Origin: Amycolatopsis bullii
Lineage (GTDB): Bacteria; Actinomycetota; Actinomycetes; Mycobacteriales; Pseudonocardiaceae
NCBI RefSeq assembly: GCF_014654205.1
Contig: NZ_BNAW01000008.1
Coordinates: forward strand, 62,001 to 126,000
Length of the DNA stretch: 64,000 nt
Direction of reading: 5' to 3'
This document shows positions 41,781 through 50,402 of the stretch, in pieces. Both the position numbers and the translations under genes were made by a program. How positions within the stretch are numbered: position 1 is the first letter of the stretch; every line of letters begins with the position of its first letter. The notes beneath the pieces were generated by a model that was given only the letters and a program-made list of their open reading frames with translations, was not told the origin of the DNA and did no database searches.

Positions 41781-43400
41781 TCAGTGGCGGAAGGCCTCCG
41801 CCAGCCACCACGATCCGCCGTCGTCGGCGATCTTGGCGTCGATCACCAGCGGGCTCGTGCGCGGCCCGGCGAGCCAGTCGCGCACCGGGGACAGGTCCGC
41901 GGCCGAGCGCACCGTGACGCCCGTGCAGCCGAAGCCGCGGGCGATGGCCGCCAGGTCCGAATCGGGGAAGCGGACCGTGGTCATGTCCGCGTCGCCGAAG
42001 TGGTGGATCTCCGCGCCGTACGCCGCGTCGTTGTACACGATCACCACCAGGGGCAGGCCCAGGCGGACCGCCGTGTCCAGTTCGGACAGTGCCATGTGGA
42101 ACCCGCCGTCGCCCGTGCCCAGCACCGGCAGGCGGTCCGGGCGGGCCAAGGCCGCTCCGATCGCCGTGCCCAGGCCCAGGCCGATGCTCTGGAACGCCTG
42201 CGTGAAGCAGAACCCCTGCTCGTCGGGCACCGACAGGTACGCGCTCGGGTAGCCCATGAAGTTGCCCGAATCGATCGAGACGATCCGCTCGGCCGGGAGC
42301 AGCTCGTCCAGCAGCCTGCTCAGCGTGCGCGGGTCGATCCGGCCGTCGCACGACAGGTCCTCGTGCTCGACGTCGTTCCACCGGCCCGCCGCGATCCGGG
42401 CCGCCACCTCGTCCGTGCGGTAGCCCTGGTGCGACGGCGTCAGCGCGAGCACGTCCGCGGCGGTGCACGCGACGTCGCCGACGACGCCCAGGTCGATCGG
42501 GCGGTGGGCGCCGAGCGCCGCCTGCTCGACGTCCACCTGGACCAGCTTCGCGTGCGGGCTGAGCAGCTTGCCGTGGCGGGTCGTCCACATGTTCAGCGCG
42601 CAGCCCCAGCCGACGACCAGGTCGGCGCCCACGATCAGCTCGGCCGCCGCCGGGGAGGCGAAGCCGCCCGAGATGCCCAGTGCGAACGGGTCGTCGTGGA
42701 ACAGCCCGTGCGCCACCGCGGACGTCGCGAGCAGCGCGCCACACCGGGCGGCCAGCTCCCGCAACGGTTCCCGGCTCGAGCGGGCGCCGCGGCCGGCGAC
42801 GAACACCGGCCGCTCGGCGGCCGCCAGGAGGTCCGCGAGAGCGGCCACCGACGCGGTGTCCGGCCGCACCGGGGCGGGGCCGGCGAGCACCGGCAGCGAA
42901 GGCTCGGCGGGTGCCGGTTCGGCCTGCACGTCGAGCGGCAGGTTCAGCACCACCGTCCGGCGCTGCTGGAGTGCCGTCCGGAACGCTCGCACCGTGTCGG
43001 CCACCGCGCTCGCGGCCGAGTGCACGCGCTCGGGCACCGCGCCGACCGCCGTGGCGAGGCCGTCCTGGTCGATGCGGAAGTTCGACAGCACCGACGCGGC
43101 CGCGGAGTCGGCGGTGAGCACCAGCATCGGCGTCCGGCTCTTGGCCGCCTCGGTGATCCCGGTGACCGCGTTGGTCAGCCCGCACCCCTGGTGCAGCGAC
43201 AGCACCGACACCTTCCCGCTCATCCGCGCGTACGCGTCGGCCATGCTCGCCGCGCCGCCCTCGTGGCGGGCCGCGACGAACCGGACACCGCCCGCCCGCA
43301 GCGCGTTGGTCACCTCGAAGTTGCCGCTGCCGACCACGCCGAACGCCGTGCCGGCGCCGAGGCCCGCCAGGGTCCGGCCGACGAGCTCGGCGACGTTCAC
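41781..43400 (-). CDS. ThDP-dependent enzyme (acetolactate synthase-like)
   Basis: A 539-residue enzyme with the three-domain ThDP fold: N-terminal pyrimidine domain (with the catalytic Glu in ARHEGGAASMADAYAR), middle domain, and C-terminal diphosphate domain (GTGDGGFHMALSELDTAVR, then YNDAAYGAE as the N-x-x-x-G-A-like metal segment). Similar to acetolactate synthase, benzoylformate decarboxylase and related enzymes; the exact substrate is unknown. GTG start overlaps the stop of the upstream cyclase gene (GTGA), so the two enzymes form an operon. Confidence 0.87.
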   Translation of the reverse strand: MNVAELVGRTLAGLGAGTAFGVVGSGNFEVTNALRAGGVRFVAARHEGGAASMADAYARMSGKVSVLSLHQGCGLTNAVTGITEAAKSRTPMLVLTADSAAASVLSNFRIDQDGLATAVGAVPERVHSAASAVADTVRAFRTALQQRRTVVLNLPLDVQAEPAPAEPSLPVLAGPAPVRPDTASVAALADLLAAAERPVFVAGRGARSSREPLRELAARCGALLATSAVAHGLFHDDPFALGISGGFASPAAAELIVGADLVVGWGCALNMWTTRHGKLLSPHAKLVQVDVEQAALGAHRPIDLGVVGDVACTAADVLALTPSHQGYRTDEVAARIAAGRWNDVEHEDLSCDGRIDPRTLSRLLDELLPAERIVSIDSGNFMGYPSAYLSVPDEQGFCFTQAFQSIGLGLGTAIGAALARPDRLPVLGTGDGGFHMALSELDTAVRLGLPLVVIVYNDAAYGAEIHHFGDADMTTVRFPDSDLAAIARGFGCTGVTVRSAADLSPVRDWLAGPRTSPLVIDAKIADDGGSWWLAEAFRH

Positions 43401-44170
43401 CGTTCCACCAGGGCCAGCACGCGCGCGGGGCTGCCCGAGCCGCCGACGATCGGCAGCGGCGAGACCAGCAGCAGCACGCCCGTCGGCGGCAGCGACGCGA
43501 GGTTCTGCAGCTGCGTCAGGCCGTGCTTCCCGGCGCCCAGCAGCAGCTCGTGGCAGGGGAACATCGGCTCGAGGCCCGGCGCCTGCCCCGCGTCGGTGCC
43601 GACCGTCTCGACGCCGAGCCCGGTGATCGGCGCTTCCTCGGCGAGCCACCGCGCGCACTCGGGCGAGACGCCCGGGGTGTGCGAGCCGGCTTCGTCGGCG
43701 TTGAGGAACTCCTCCTGGTCACCGCTGCGCGCGTCCCAGCCGGTGCGGTACAGCAGCCAGCCGCCGTCGGGCAGCGGGCCGTGCTCGGCCGTCCAGGCGC
43801 GGACGTCGTCGATGGAGAGCAGGAAGTCCGGGTCCTCGGCCGCCCGGGCGGAGAAGTCGAGCACGACCGCGGGCGCCACCAGCGTCTTCAACGGCACCTG
43901 CGAGACGTCGTGACCGTCCTTTCCGGACACCCAGTGCACCGGGACGTCGAGGTGGGTGCCGGTGTGCTCGCCGGTGTGGATGTCGTTCCAGTACCACCGC
44001 GGGCCGCGCTCGTCGTAGCGGCTGATCTCCTCCAGCCGGAACGGGATCGTGTTGGCGAACGGCTCCGGCAACCGCAGGATCGGCGTGCTCGGGCTCAGGG
44101 GAGCGGTGAGATCCACGATCTCGATCGCCCCGCCCGCGATCGCCTTGCCGAGCTCGTCCAACAACGCCAT
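43397..44170 (-). CDS. Putative cyclase / kynurenine formamidase-like hydrolase
   Basis: A 257-residue cyclase-family metal hydrolase with the family motif H-x-G-T-H-x-D-x-P-x-H in HTGEHTGTHLDVPVHW (zinc ligands). Members include kynurenine formamidase and isatin hydrolase. The ATG at 44170 follows GGGAGG. It is the first gene of a two-gene operon with the ThDP enzyme and is divergent from a GntR gene, with operator copy B between them. Together they may degrade an acyl or aryl metabolite; inference. Confidence 0.87.
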   Translation of the reverse strand: MALLDELGKAIAGGAIEIVDLTAPLSPSTPILRLPEPFANTIPFRLEEISRYDERGPRWYWNDIHTGEHTGTHLDVPVHWVSGKDGHDVSQVPLKTLVAPAVVLDFSARAAEDPDFLLSIDDVRAWTAEHGPLPDGGWLLYRTGWDARSGDQEEFLNADEAGSHTPGVSPECARWLAEEAPITGLGVETVGTDAGQAPGLEPMFPCHELLLGAGKHGLTQLQNLASLPPTGVLLLVSPLPIVGGSGSPARVLALVER

Positions 44171-44217
44171 GCCTGCCTCCCGGTGCCGGTGTGCCTCTCG
44201 GCTCCCGACCCTATGCC

Positions 44218-44262
44218 TTGACAGGCGCGCACCGGGAGGTGTTGTCTTAATGTCGTAAGACA
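44218..44262. promoter_or_regulatory. gntR promoter -35 and GntR operator copy B
   Basis: TTGACA (44218-44223) is a consensus -35 for the gntR direction; the -10 is not clear. TGTCTTA-N6-TAAGACA (44243-44262) is a perfect palindrome 16 nt before the gntR GTG, sharing half-sites and spacing with copy A. Confidence 0.72.
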
Positions 44263-44278
44263 TTAGGAGGGTGGCAGG

Positions 44279-44674
44279 GTGATCGAGTTCGTGCTCGACG
44301 GCCGTTCCCGGGTGGCCACGTACATGCAGCTCGTGGTCCAGGTGAAGCAGGCGCTGCGCGTCGGGCTGCTGCGGCCCGGCGACCAGCTGCCGAAGGTGCG
44401 GGACGTGGCCGAGGCGCTGGCGATCAACCCGAACACCGTGCTCAAGGCCTACCGCGAACTGGTGCTGGAGGGGCTGGCCGAAGGCCGCCCGGGGGTGGGC
44501 ACGTTCGTCACCGGCAGCCTGGCCGGGCCCTCGCTGGGCCACCAGGCGCAGCTGCGCGACGAGCTGGTGGCCTGGCTGGAACGCGCCGAAGCCGCGGGGA
44601 TGTCGCCCGACGACGTCGCCGCCCTCATCGAAACCACGATCCGCGGCACCCGGGTGCCGCACGACCTGTCGTAG
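44279..44674 (+). CDS. GntR-family regulator, YtrA subfamily
   Basis: A 131-residue short GntR protein with a winged HTH (QLPKVRDVAEALAINPNTVLKAYRELVLEGL) and a short helical dimerisation tail of about 50 residues, as in YtrA types. The family usually autoregulates an adjacent ABC transporter operon. The GTG follows AGGAGG at 8 nt. Two TGTCTTA-N6-TAAGACA sites in the region are likely its targets, one beside this gene and one beside the secreted protein gene 2.5 kb away. Confidence 0.92.
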   Translation: MIEFVLDGRSRVATYMQLVVQVKQALRVGLLRPGDQLPKVRDVAEALAINPNTVLKAYRELVLEGLAEGRPGVGTFVTGSLAGPSLGHQAQLRDELVAWLERAEAAGMSPDDVAALIETTIRGTRVPHDLS

Positions 44675-44684
44675 GGAGTCCGGA

Positions 44685-45575
44685 ATGGAACTGGCGGTGG
44701 AAGCCGAGGCGCTGGGCAAGCGCTACGGCCGCACCTGGGCGCTGCGCGACTGCGCGCTGGCGGTGCCTGCCGGGCGGATCGCCGCGCTGGTCGGCCCGAA
44801 CGGCGCGGGCAAGACGACGCTGCTGCACCTGGCCGTCGGCCTGCTGAAACCCGACGCGGGCGAGGTGCGCGTCTTCGGGCGGACGCCGCGGGAGGCGCTC
44901 CCGGACATCGGGTTCGTCGCGCAGGACACCCCGCTCTACCGCGACTTCACCGCGGCGGAGCTGGTCACCATGGGCGGTAAGCTCAACCGCCGCCGCTGGG
45001 ACGCCGCGCTGGCCCGCGACCGGCTGGGCCTGCTCGGCATCCCGCCGGACAAGCCGGTGGGCAAGCTGTCCGGTGGCCAGCGCGCCCAGGTCGCCCTCGC
45101 ACTGGCGCTGGCCAAACGACCCCGGCTGCTGCTGCTCGACGAACCCATCGCCAGTCTCGACCCACTGGCCCGCCGCGAGTTCATGCAGACGCTGATGGGC
45201 GCCGTCGCCGAGAGCGAGACGACCGTGCTGCTGTCCTCGCACCTCCTCGCCGACCTCGAACGCAGCTGCGACCACCTGATCGTCCTCCAGCGGTCGCGCG
45301 TCCGGCTGGCGGGCCCGGTCGACGAACTGCTCGCCGGCCACTGCACGCTCACCGGGCCGCAGGCCGGCAGCGAATCCATCGCCGGGGTGGCGGAAGTGAT
45401 CCGCGTGAGTCACACCGAACGCCAGTCGACGCTGCTGGTCCGCCGCGGTGACGGCCCGATTGATCCACTGTGGACGGAGCATGACGTGACTCTGGAAGAC
45501 GTGGTGCTGGCCCACCTCGCCGAAGTCGACGCCGAAACCCGCGTCCCGGCGTCCGCGTGGGGGGTGCCGGCGTGA
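44685..45575 (+). CDS. ABC transporter ATP-binding protein
   Basis: A 296-residue ATPase with Walker A GPNGAGKTT, Q-loop VAQDTPLY, signature LSGGQ, Walker B LLLLDEP and H-loop SSHLLADLE. The C-terminal 80 residues are of the type found in drug/lantibiotic-resistance exporters. It follows gntR by 10 nt and overlaps the permease gene by 4 bp (GTGA). The system probably exports a cell-envelope-active or toxic compound; inference from YtrA-type operons. Confidence 0.92.
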   Translation: MELAVEAEALGKRYGRTWALRDCALAVPAGRIAALVGPNGAGKTTLLHLAVGLLKPDAGEVRVFGRTPREALPDIGFVAQDTPLYRDFTAAELVTMGGKLNRRRWDAALARDRLGLLGIPPDKPVGKLSGGQRAQVALALALAKRPRLLLLDEPIASLDPLARREFMQTLMGAVAESETTVLLSSHLLADLERSCDHLIVLQRSRVRLAGPVDELLAGHCTLTGPQAGSESIAGVAEVIRVSHTERQSTLLVRRGDGPIDPLWTEHDVTLEDVVLAHLAEVDAETRVPASAWGVPA

Positions 45576-46543
45576 TCTGGCTGATCTGGCGGCAGCACCG
45601 CAAGCAGGCGCTGTTCACCCTCGCCGCCCTGGCTGCGCTCGCCGCGGTCATGGTGCCCACGGGCTTGGCGATGCACACGAAGTACGACAACCTCGGCCTG
45701 GGCGCTTGCCGGGCAGCGCTCGGCAGCGCGTCGCTGATCACGCAGACCGACGCGGTGTCGCGCTGCGAAAGCCTCGGCCACCAGTTCCAGCAGGAGTTCG
45801 GCGGCATGGTGTTCATCGCCGTCCTGTTCGTGGTGCTGCCGGTGCTGGTCGGGGTGTTCTTCGGCGCGCCACTGGTCGCCCGCGAGGTCGAGCAGGGCAC
45901 CCACCGTCTGGTGTGGACGCAGGGGGTCAGCCGCCTGCACTGGGCGCTGGCCAAGTTCGGGCTGGTCGGGGCGATGACCACGGTGCTGGCGATCGGGTAT
46001 GCGCTGGGCGTGTCGTGGTGGTTCCGGCCGCTGGTCAGCGCGGGTAACGGCCGGCTGGGCTACTTGTCGTTCGACGTGCAGGGGATCGTCCCGGTCGCGT
46101 ACACGCTGTTCGCGCTGGCGCTGGGCGTCTTCGCCGGGACGTACTGGCGGAAAGTCCTGCCCGCCATGGGGATCTCCCTGGTCGGGTTCGCGGTCGTCCG
46201 CATCGCGGTCGAGGTGCTCGCCCGGCCGCGGTTCCTGCCCGCGCAGAGCCTCACGTTCGCGCCGACCGGCGGGCAGACGCCGAATCCGGCGTCGGGCAAC
46301 TGGGTGATGGACGTCGGCGTCCGCAACGCGGCCGGGGACCTCGTCCTGCCGAACGCCCAGCTCGGCCCCTGCCCGCCCGGTGGTTGCCCGGACGCCGTCG
46401 CCGGTCCCGGCGCGACCAACTGGGTGCAGTACCAGCCGGGGGACCGGTTCTGGCTCTTCCAGGGCATCGAGGCCGGGATCTTCGTGCTCCTGGCGGCGGC
46501 GCTCGTGCTCTTCGCCCTCCGCCGGGTGCGCACGATCGCCTGA
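45572..46543 (+). CDS. ABC-2-type transporter permease
   Basis: A 323-residue membrane protein with about six hydrophobic segments (LIWRQHRKQALFTLAALAAL; MVFIAVLFVVLPVLVGVFF; last helix FVLLAAALVLFALRRV). A large extracytoplasmic loop between the fifth and sixth helices contains a Cys pair (LGPCPPGGCPD). The motif REVEQGTHRLVWTQGVSRLHW is common to ABC-2 permeases of this actinobacterial group. Cotranslated with the ATPase. Confidence 0.88.
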   Translation: MIWLIWRQHRKQALFTLAALAALAAVMVPTGLAMHTKYDNLGLGACRAALGSASLITQTDAVSRCESLGHQFQQEFGGMVFIAVLFVVLPVLVGVFFGAPLVAREVEQGTHRLVWTQGVSRLHWALAKFGLVGAMTTVLAIGYALGVSWWFRPLVSAGNGRLGYLSFDVQGIVPVAYTLFALALGVFAGTYWRKVLPAMGISLVGFAVVRIAVEVLARPRFLPAQSLTFAPTGGQTPNPASGNWVMDVGVRNAAGDLVLPNAQLGPCPPGGCPDAVAGPGATNWVQYQPGDRFWLFQGIEAGIFVLLAAALVLFALRRVRTIA

Positions 46544-46667
46544 CCGGGCCGCGGGTTCGTGAGTTTTCCACGGTCGCCGGCCGTTCTGCGGCCGATCGGG
46601 TGATCTGCGGGGGTAAGCGGGGGAACCGGCTCCGGAGTGCCGGTGCCGGGTCGTAAGGTCGCACCCG

Positions 46668-48182
46668 GTGAGGGAGCACAACGGTTCTGCCGAGGGGCGC
46701 GCGGGGGATCCGGAACCGTGGCGGGTCTGCCTGGTGAACTCGTCCGGCCGGGCACTGGGCGCCGGGATGCTGCTGGGCGAATCCACGGTGCTCACCTGCG
46801 CGCACGTCGTGCAGGCCGCGGGGGAGGAAGCGCTTTCGGGGGCGCACGTGCTCGTGCGGTTCGTCGGGCTGGCCGGCCTGCCGGAGACGCTCGCCACCGT
46901 GCGGCCGGGCTGCTGGGTGCCGCCGTCGGACGACGGCCGGGGCGACATCGCGCTGCTGGACCTCGCCGAGCCCTTCCCCCACGTGCCCGGCGCTCCGCTG
47001 GTGCGCCTCGGCGCCGTCCGCGACCGGGTGGTCCACACCTACGGCTTCCCGGCCCCGCACCGCTACGGCGTCTGGGTGAACAACGCCGAACTGGCCGGCC
47101 CGGCCGGCGCCGCCGGGGAGTGGATCCAGCTCAACTCGCCGCTGCCCGGCGAACGCGTGCGGCGCGGGTTCAGCGGCGCGGGCGTGATCGACAAGGCCAC
47201 CGGTGCGGTGCTCGGCATGGTGGTCACCGAGTACACCGACGAACGCGCCGGGCTCGCCTACCTCATCCCGGTCGAGGTGATCGTCCGGCACGTGCCGGAC
47301 GTCGCCCGGTGGGTGGGCGAGCCGCCGCGGCCCTCGGCGGGCCCGCTGATCGTCGTCATCGGGGACCGGGATTCCGCCGTCCGGGACGGCTTCCTGGCGC
47401 AGGTGCGGCGCGAGCGGGTCCCCGGCGAGCGGCTCGCCGCGATCGTGGACGCGACCGGCAAGACCACCGGCGAGGTGGCCGAGCACGTCAGCGCCGGGAT
47501 CAGCACCGGCGAGGTGCTCACCGTGCTGGAGACCAACCCGGCGGACGTCGCGGTGGCGGTGACCGGCGTCGAGGACGCGCGGGCGCCGGAGGAAGTGCTC
47601 ACCGACGTCGTGCGGCCGCTGGTGGACAAGGGCGCCACCGTGCTGGTCCAGTTCAGCAAGCCGGACTCGCCCGGCGTGCGCCTGGCCCGGCGCTGGGAGA
47701 ACGAGCGGAACGCGCGGCGCCTGGACCGCTTGGCGCTGCTGGTCGAGATGGTGGAGCACGAGGAGGACCGCACGCGGGACCGGGCCGCCCGGCTCGGTTC
47801 GCGCGCGGCGGTGCCCGGCAGCTCCGCGGATCTGCGCCTGCGGCTGGCCGCGCTGCGCTCGGCGGGCGAGCGGATCGAACCGGGCCGCGTGCGGCGGGCC
47901 CTCGCGGCGACCGAACGCGACGCGGAAGCGGCCCGGTGGGCGCTGGTCCGGCGGTACGCGGAGCTCGACGCGCTGGCCGCCCGGCACGACGAACTGCACG
48001 GACGGCTGCGCGGCTACAACGCCAAGGCGACCGACGCGGGCCTGATGGAGGACGAGGAACTGGCCGAGCTGTACCGCCCGGCCATGGCGGCGCTGACCCG
48101 GCGGCCGGACGAGCCGGAAGCCGCCGCCGGGCTGGTCGAGCGGTACGTGCAGGCGGTCCGCCGCCGGCTGGAGGGCGCGTGA
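46668..48182 (+). CDS. Trypsin-like serine protease with C-terminal extension
   Basis: A 504-residue cytoplasmic protein (no signal peptide). Residues about 15-205 form an S1/trypsin-like domain with triad His46 (LTCAHVV), Asp93 (GDIALLDL) and Ser169 (GFSGAGV). The nucleophile motif is F-S-G rather than D-S-G. Residues about 215-330 resemble a nucleotide-binding-like alpha/beta domain (LIVVIGDRDS). The rest is helical. TAAGGT (46654-46659) lies 8 nt before the GTG, so a leaderless message is likely. First gene of the six-gene kinase operon; its stop overlaps the kinase start (GTGA). Confidence 0.85.
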   Translation: MREHNGSAEGRAGDPEPWRVCLVNSSGRALGAGMLLGESTVLTCAHVVQAAGEEALSGAHVLVRFVGLAGLPETLATVRPGCWVPPSDDGRGDIALLDLAEPFPHVPGAPLVRLGAVRDRVVHTYGFPAPHRYGVWVNNAELAGPAGAAGEWIQLNSPLPGERVRRGFSGAGVIDKATGAVLGMVVTEYTDERAGLAYLIPVEVIVRHVPDVARWVGEPPRPSAGPLIVVIGDRDSAVRDGFLAQVRRERVPGERLAAIVDATGKTTGEVAEHVSAGISTGEVLTVLETNPADVAVAVTGVEDARAPEEVLTDVVRPLVDKGATVLVQFSKPDSPGVRLARRWENERNARRLDRLALLVEMVEHEEDRTRDRAARLGSRAAVPGSSADLRLRLAALRSAGERIEPGRVRRALAATERDAEAARWALVRRYAELDALAARHDELHGRLRGYNAKATDAGLMEDEELAELYRPAMAALTRRPDEPEAAAGLVERYVQAVRRRLEGA

Positions 48183-50398
48183 CGACGGGAACGGCGTGGT
48201 GCCACGGCCGTCCGGTCGGGCCGATCGGGTTCTGCGAGGTGTGCGGCCGCCGCCGGGTGCCCGCCGAACCGCCGTCCGCGGCCGCGCCGGCCCCGGAGAG
48301 CACCCGCCGCAGTGTGGAACTGTGGAGCGGCGAGGCGGATTTCCAGTCGCTGCCCGCCATCGAGGTGCCGGACCCGGAGAAGCTCGTCCTCACCGACCCG
48401 GACTACCCCGAGCAGCACCGCTTCTGCGGCCACTGCGGGGAGCCCGTCGGCCGCGCCTACGCCGGCGAACCCGCGTTCGCCGAGGGGTTCTGCGAAAACT
48501 GCGGCGAACGCTTTTCCTTCCTGCCCAAGCTGAACCGCGGCGAGCGGGTCGGCGACCGCTACGAGGTCCTCGGCTGCTTCGCGCGGGGCGGGCTCGGCTG
48601 GGTGTACCTGGCCACCGACACCGCGCTGGCCGGCCAGCACGTCGCCCTCAAGGGCGTGATCAACAGCGGCAACGCCGTGCTGCGCGCGATGGCCCGGGTC
48701 GAACGCGACGTGCTGGTCCGGCTCGACCACCCGAACATCGTGCGGATCAACGACTTCGTCGAGCACGTGCCGCCGGGCGGCGGCGCACCGGACACCTATC
48801 TGGTGATGGAGTACGTCGGCGGGCGGTCGCTGCGGGACCTGCTGAAGCAGGGGCCGCCGCCGCGGGTGGAGCACGTGATCGTCTACGGCCGGGCGATCCT
48901 CGGCGCGCTGGACTACCTGCACGGTGAAGGCCTGCTCTACTGCGACATGAAGCCGGAGAACGTGATCCACGGCGACAAGCGCGTCAAGGTGATCGACCTC
49001 GGTGCCGCCCGCTCGCTCGAGGACCCGGCCGGGCCGAGTGTCGGCACCGAAGGGTTCCAGGCGCCGGCGCACGAGCTCGCCCGGCACGGCCTGACCGTGC
49101 GCTCGGACCTGCACACCGTGGGCCGGACGCTGCAGGTGCTGCTCGAGGCGGCGAGCGAAGACGCCGACGCGGACCGCATCGCCGGCGGGCTCGACGCGCT
49201 GAAGCGGGTGCTCGAACGCGCCGTCGCGCCGTTCGAACGGCGGTTCGCCACGGCGTCGGAAATGGCCGAGCAGCTCGACGGGGTGCGCCGGGAAATCCTT
49301 TCGCTGCGCGACGAACGGCCGCGGCCGGTGCCGTCGGCACTGTTCGAGGACACCGCGGAGCTGCTCGACGACGGTCTCGGTGCGGTGCCCGGACTCGGCC
49401 ACTGGCTCACCCTCCCCGCCCAAGGGGCACTTTCACGTGAAAGTGCCCCGGAGGGAGGAGCTCCGGATCGCTGGTTGGACCTCGGCCTGCCGGGTGCCGC
49501 CGACGGGGCCGGACGGCTGCCGATCCCGCGGGTCGCCCCGGAAGACGCCGCGGCCGCGTTCATCGCCACCGCGGGCGCGCCCGGGCCGCACCGCTGGCTG
49601 GACAAGCTCGCGATGTTCGGCGAGCGCTCGGTCGAGATCGCGTTCGCCCGCACGCGGGCCCTGGTCGCGCTCGGGGACGCGCACGCCGCGGCCACGGCAC
49701 TGGCCGACGCCGAAGAACAGCTCGGAACCGAGGCCGCACGCGACTGGCGGGCGGCCTGGCACCACGGGCTGCTCGCGCTGGCCCGCGACGACGCCGAGCA
49801 GGCGTCGGCCGCGTTCGACCGGGTGCACCGCAGCTGGCCCGGCGAGCTCGCGCCGAAGCTCGCGCTCGGGTTCTGCGCCGAACTGCGCGGGCGGACCGCC
49901 GCGGCCGAACGCTGGTACCGCTCGGTGTGGCACCGCGACCACGGCCAGGTCAGCGCGGCCTTCGGGCTGGCCCGGTGCTCCCTGCGCACGCACGGCCGGG
50001 ACACCGCGGTCGCGCTGCTCGACGCCGTGCCGCCGATCTCGCGCCACTACGACGCCGCCCGGATCGCCGCCGTGCGGATCCGGGCCGGGCGCCTGCCGTC
50101 CGGGCCACCGGGCCGGGACGACTTCGCCGACGCGGCGCGGCGGCTGCCCGAGCTCTACCTCGACCGGGAAGCCCAGGACCGGCTGGAGGCGCTCGTCCGC
50201 GAGGCCGCGCTGGCCGGGCTCGGCGGGGACGAAGGCTGGGACGGCGGCGAGCTGCTCGGCGAGCGCGTCACCGAACGCGGCCTGCGGTCGCTGCTGGAGC
50301 AGTCCCTGCGCCGGCTCGCCGAGCGGGCACGCGACCGCGACGAACACGGCGTGCTGGTCGATCTCGCGAACTCCGTCCGGCCGAAGACGAGAAGGTGA
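48179..50398 (+). CDS. PknG-like serine/threonine kinase with zinc fingers and TPR-like repeats
   Basis: A 739-residue protein laid out as mycobacterial PknG. It has an extra Cys-x-x-Cys at 19-22, a rubredoxin-like zinc domain with CGHC at 83-86 and CENC at 105-108, and a kinase domain (about 130-395) with Lys158, catalytic Asp256 in YCDMKPEN and DLG at 273-275. A linker precedes a C-terminal helical repeat domain (about 455-735) resembling the PknG TPR region. The kinase lacks the usual Arg before the catalytic Asp (Cys instead), as PknG does. PknG links amino-acid sensing to metabolism; here the context suggests another ligand. An in-frame 26-bp palindrome lies in the linker. Confidence 0.9.
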   Translation: MTTGTAWCHGRPVGPIGFCEVCGRRRVPAEPPSAAAPAPESTRRSVELWSGEADFQSLPAIEVPDPEKLVLTDPDYPEQHRFCGHCGEPVGRAYAGEPAFAEGFCENCGERFSFLPKLNRGERVGDRYEVLGCFARGGLGWVYLATDTALAGQHVALKGVINSGNAVLRAMARVERDVLVRLDHPNIVRINDFVEHVPPGGGAPDTYLVMEYVGGRSLRDLLKQGPPPRVEHVIVYGRAILGALDYLHGEGLLYCDMKPENVIHGDKRVKVIDLGAARSLEDPAGPSVGTEGFQAPAHELARHGLTVRSDLHTVGRTLQVLLEAASEDADADRIAGGLDALKRVLERAVAPFERRFATASEMAEQLDGVRREILSLRDERPRPVPSALFEDTAELLDDGLGAVPGLGHWLTLPAQGALSRESAPEGGAPDRWLDLGLPGAADGAGRLPIPRVAPEDAAAAFIATAGAPGPHRWLDKLAMFGERSVEIAFARTRALVALGDAHAAATALADAEEQLGTEAARDWRAAWHHGLLALARDDAEQASAAFDRVHRSWPGELAPKLALGFCAELRGRTAAAERWYRSVWHRDHGQVSAAFGLARCSLRTHGRDTAVALLDAVPPISRHYDAARIAAVRIRAGRLPSGPPGRDDFADAARRLPELYLDREAQDRLEALVREAALAGLGGDEGWDGGELLGERVTERGLRSLLEQSLRRLAERARDRDEHGVLVDLANSVRPKTRR
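49424..49449. repeat. Perfect 26-bp palindrome inside the kinase gene
   Basis: GGGGCACTTTCAC (49424-49436) is followed directly by its exact reverse complement. In the kinase frame it encodes part of an Ala/Ser/Arg/Glu linker between the kinase and repeat domains. Such elements look like REP-type intergenic hairpins; here one has been tolerated in a coding region. Confidence 0.8.
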
Positions 50399-50402
50399 TC
50401 GG

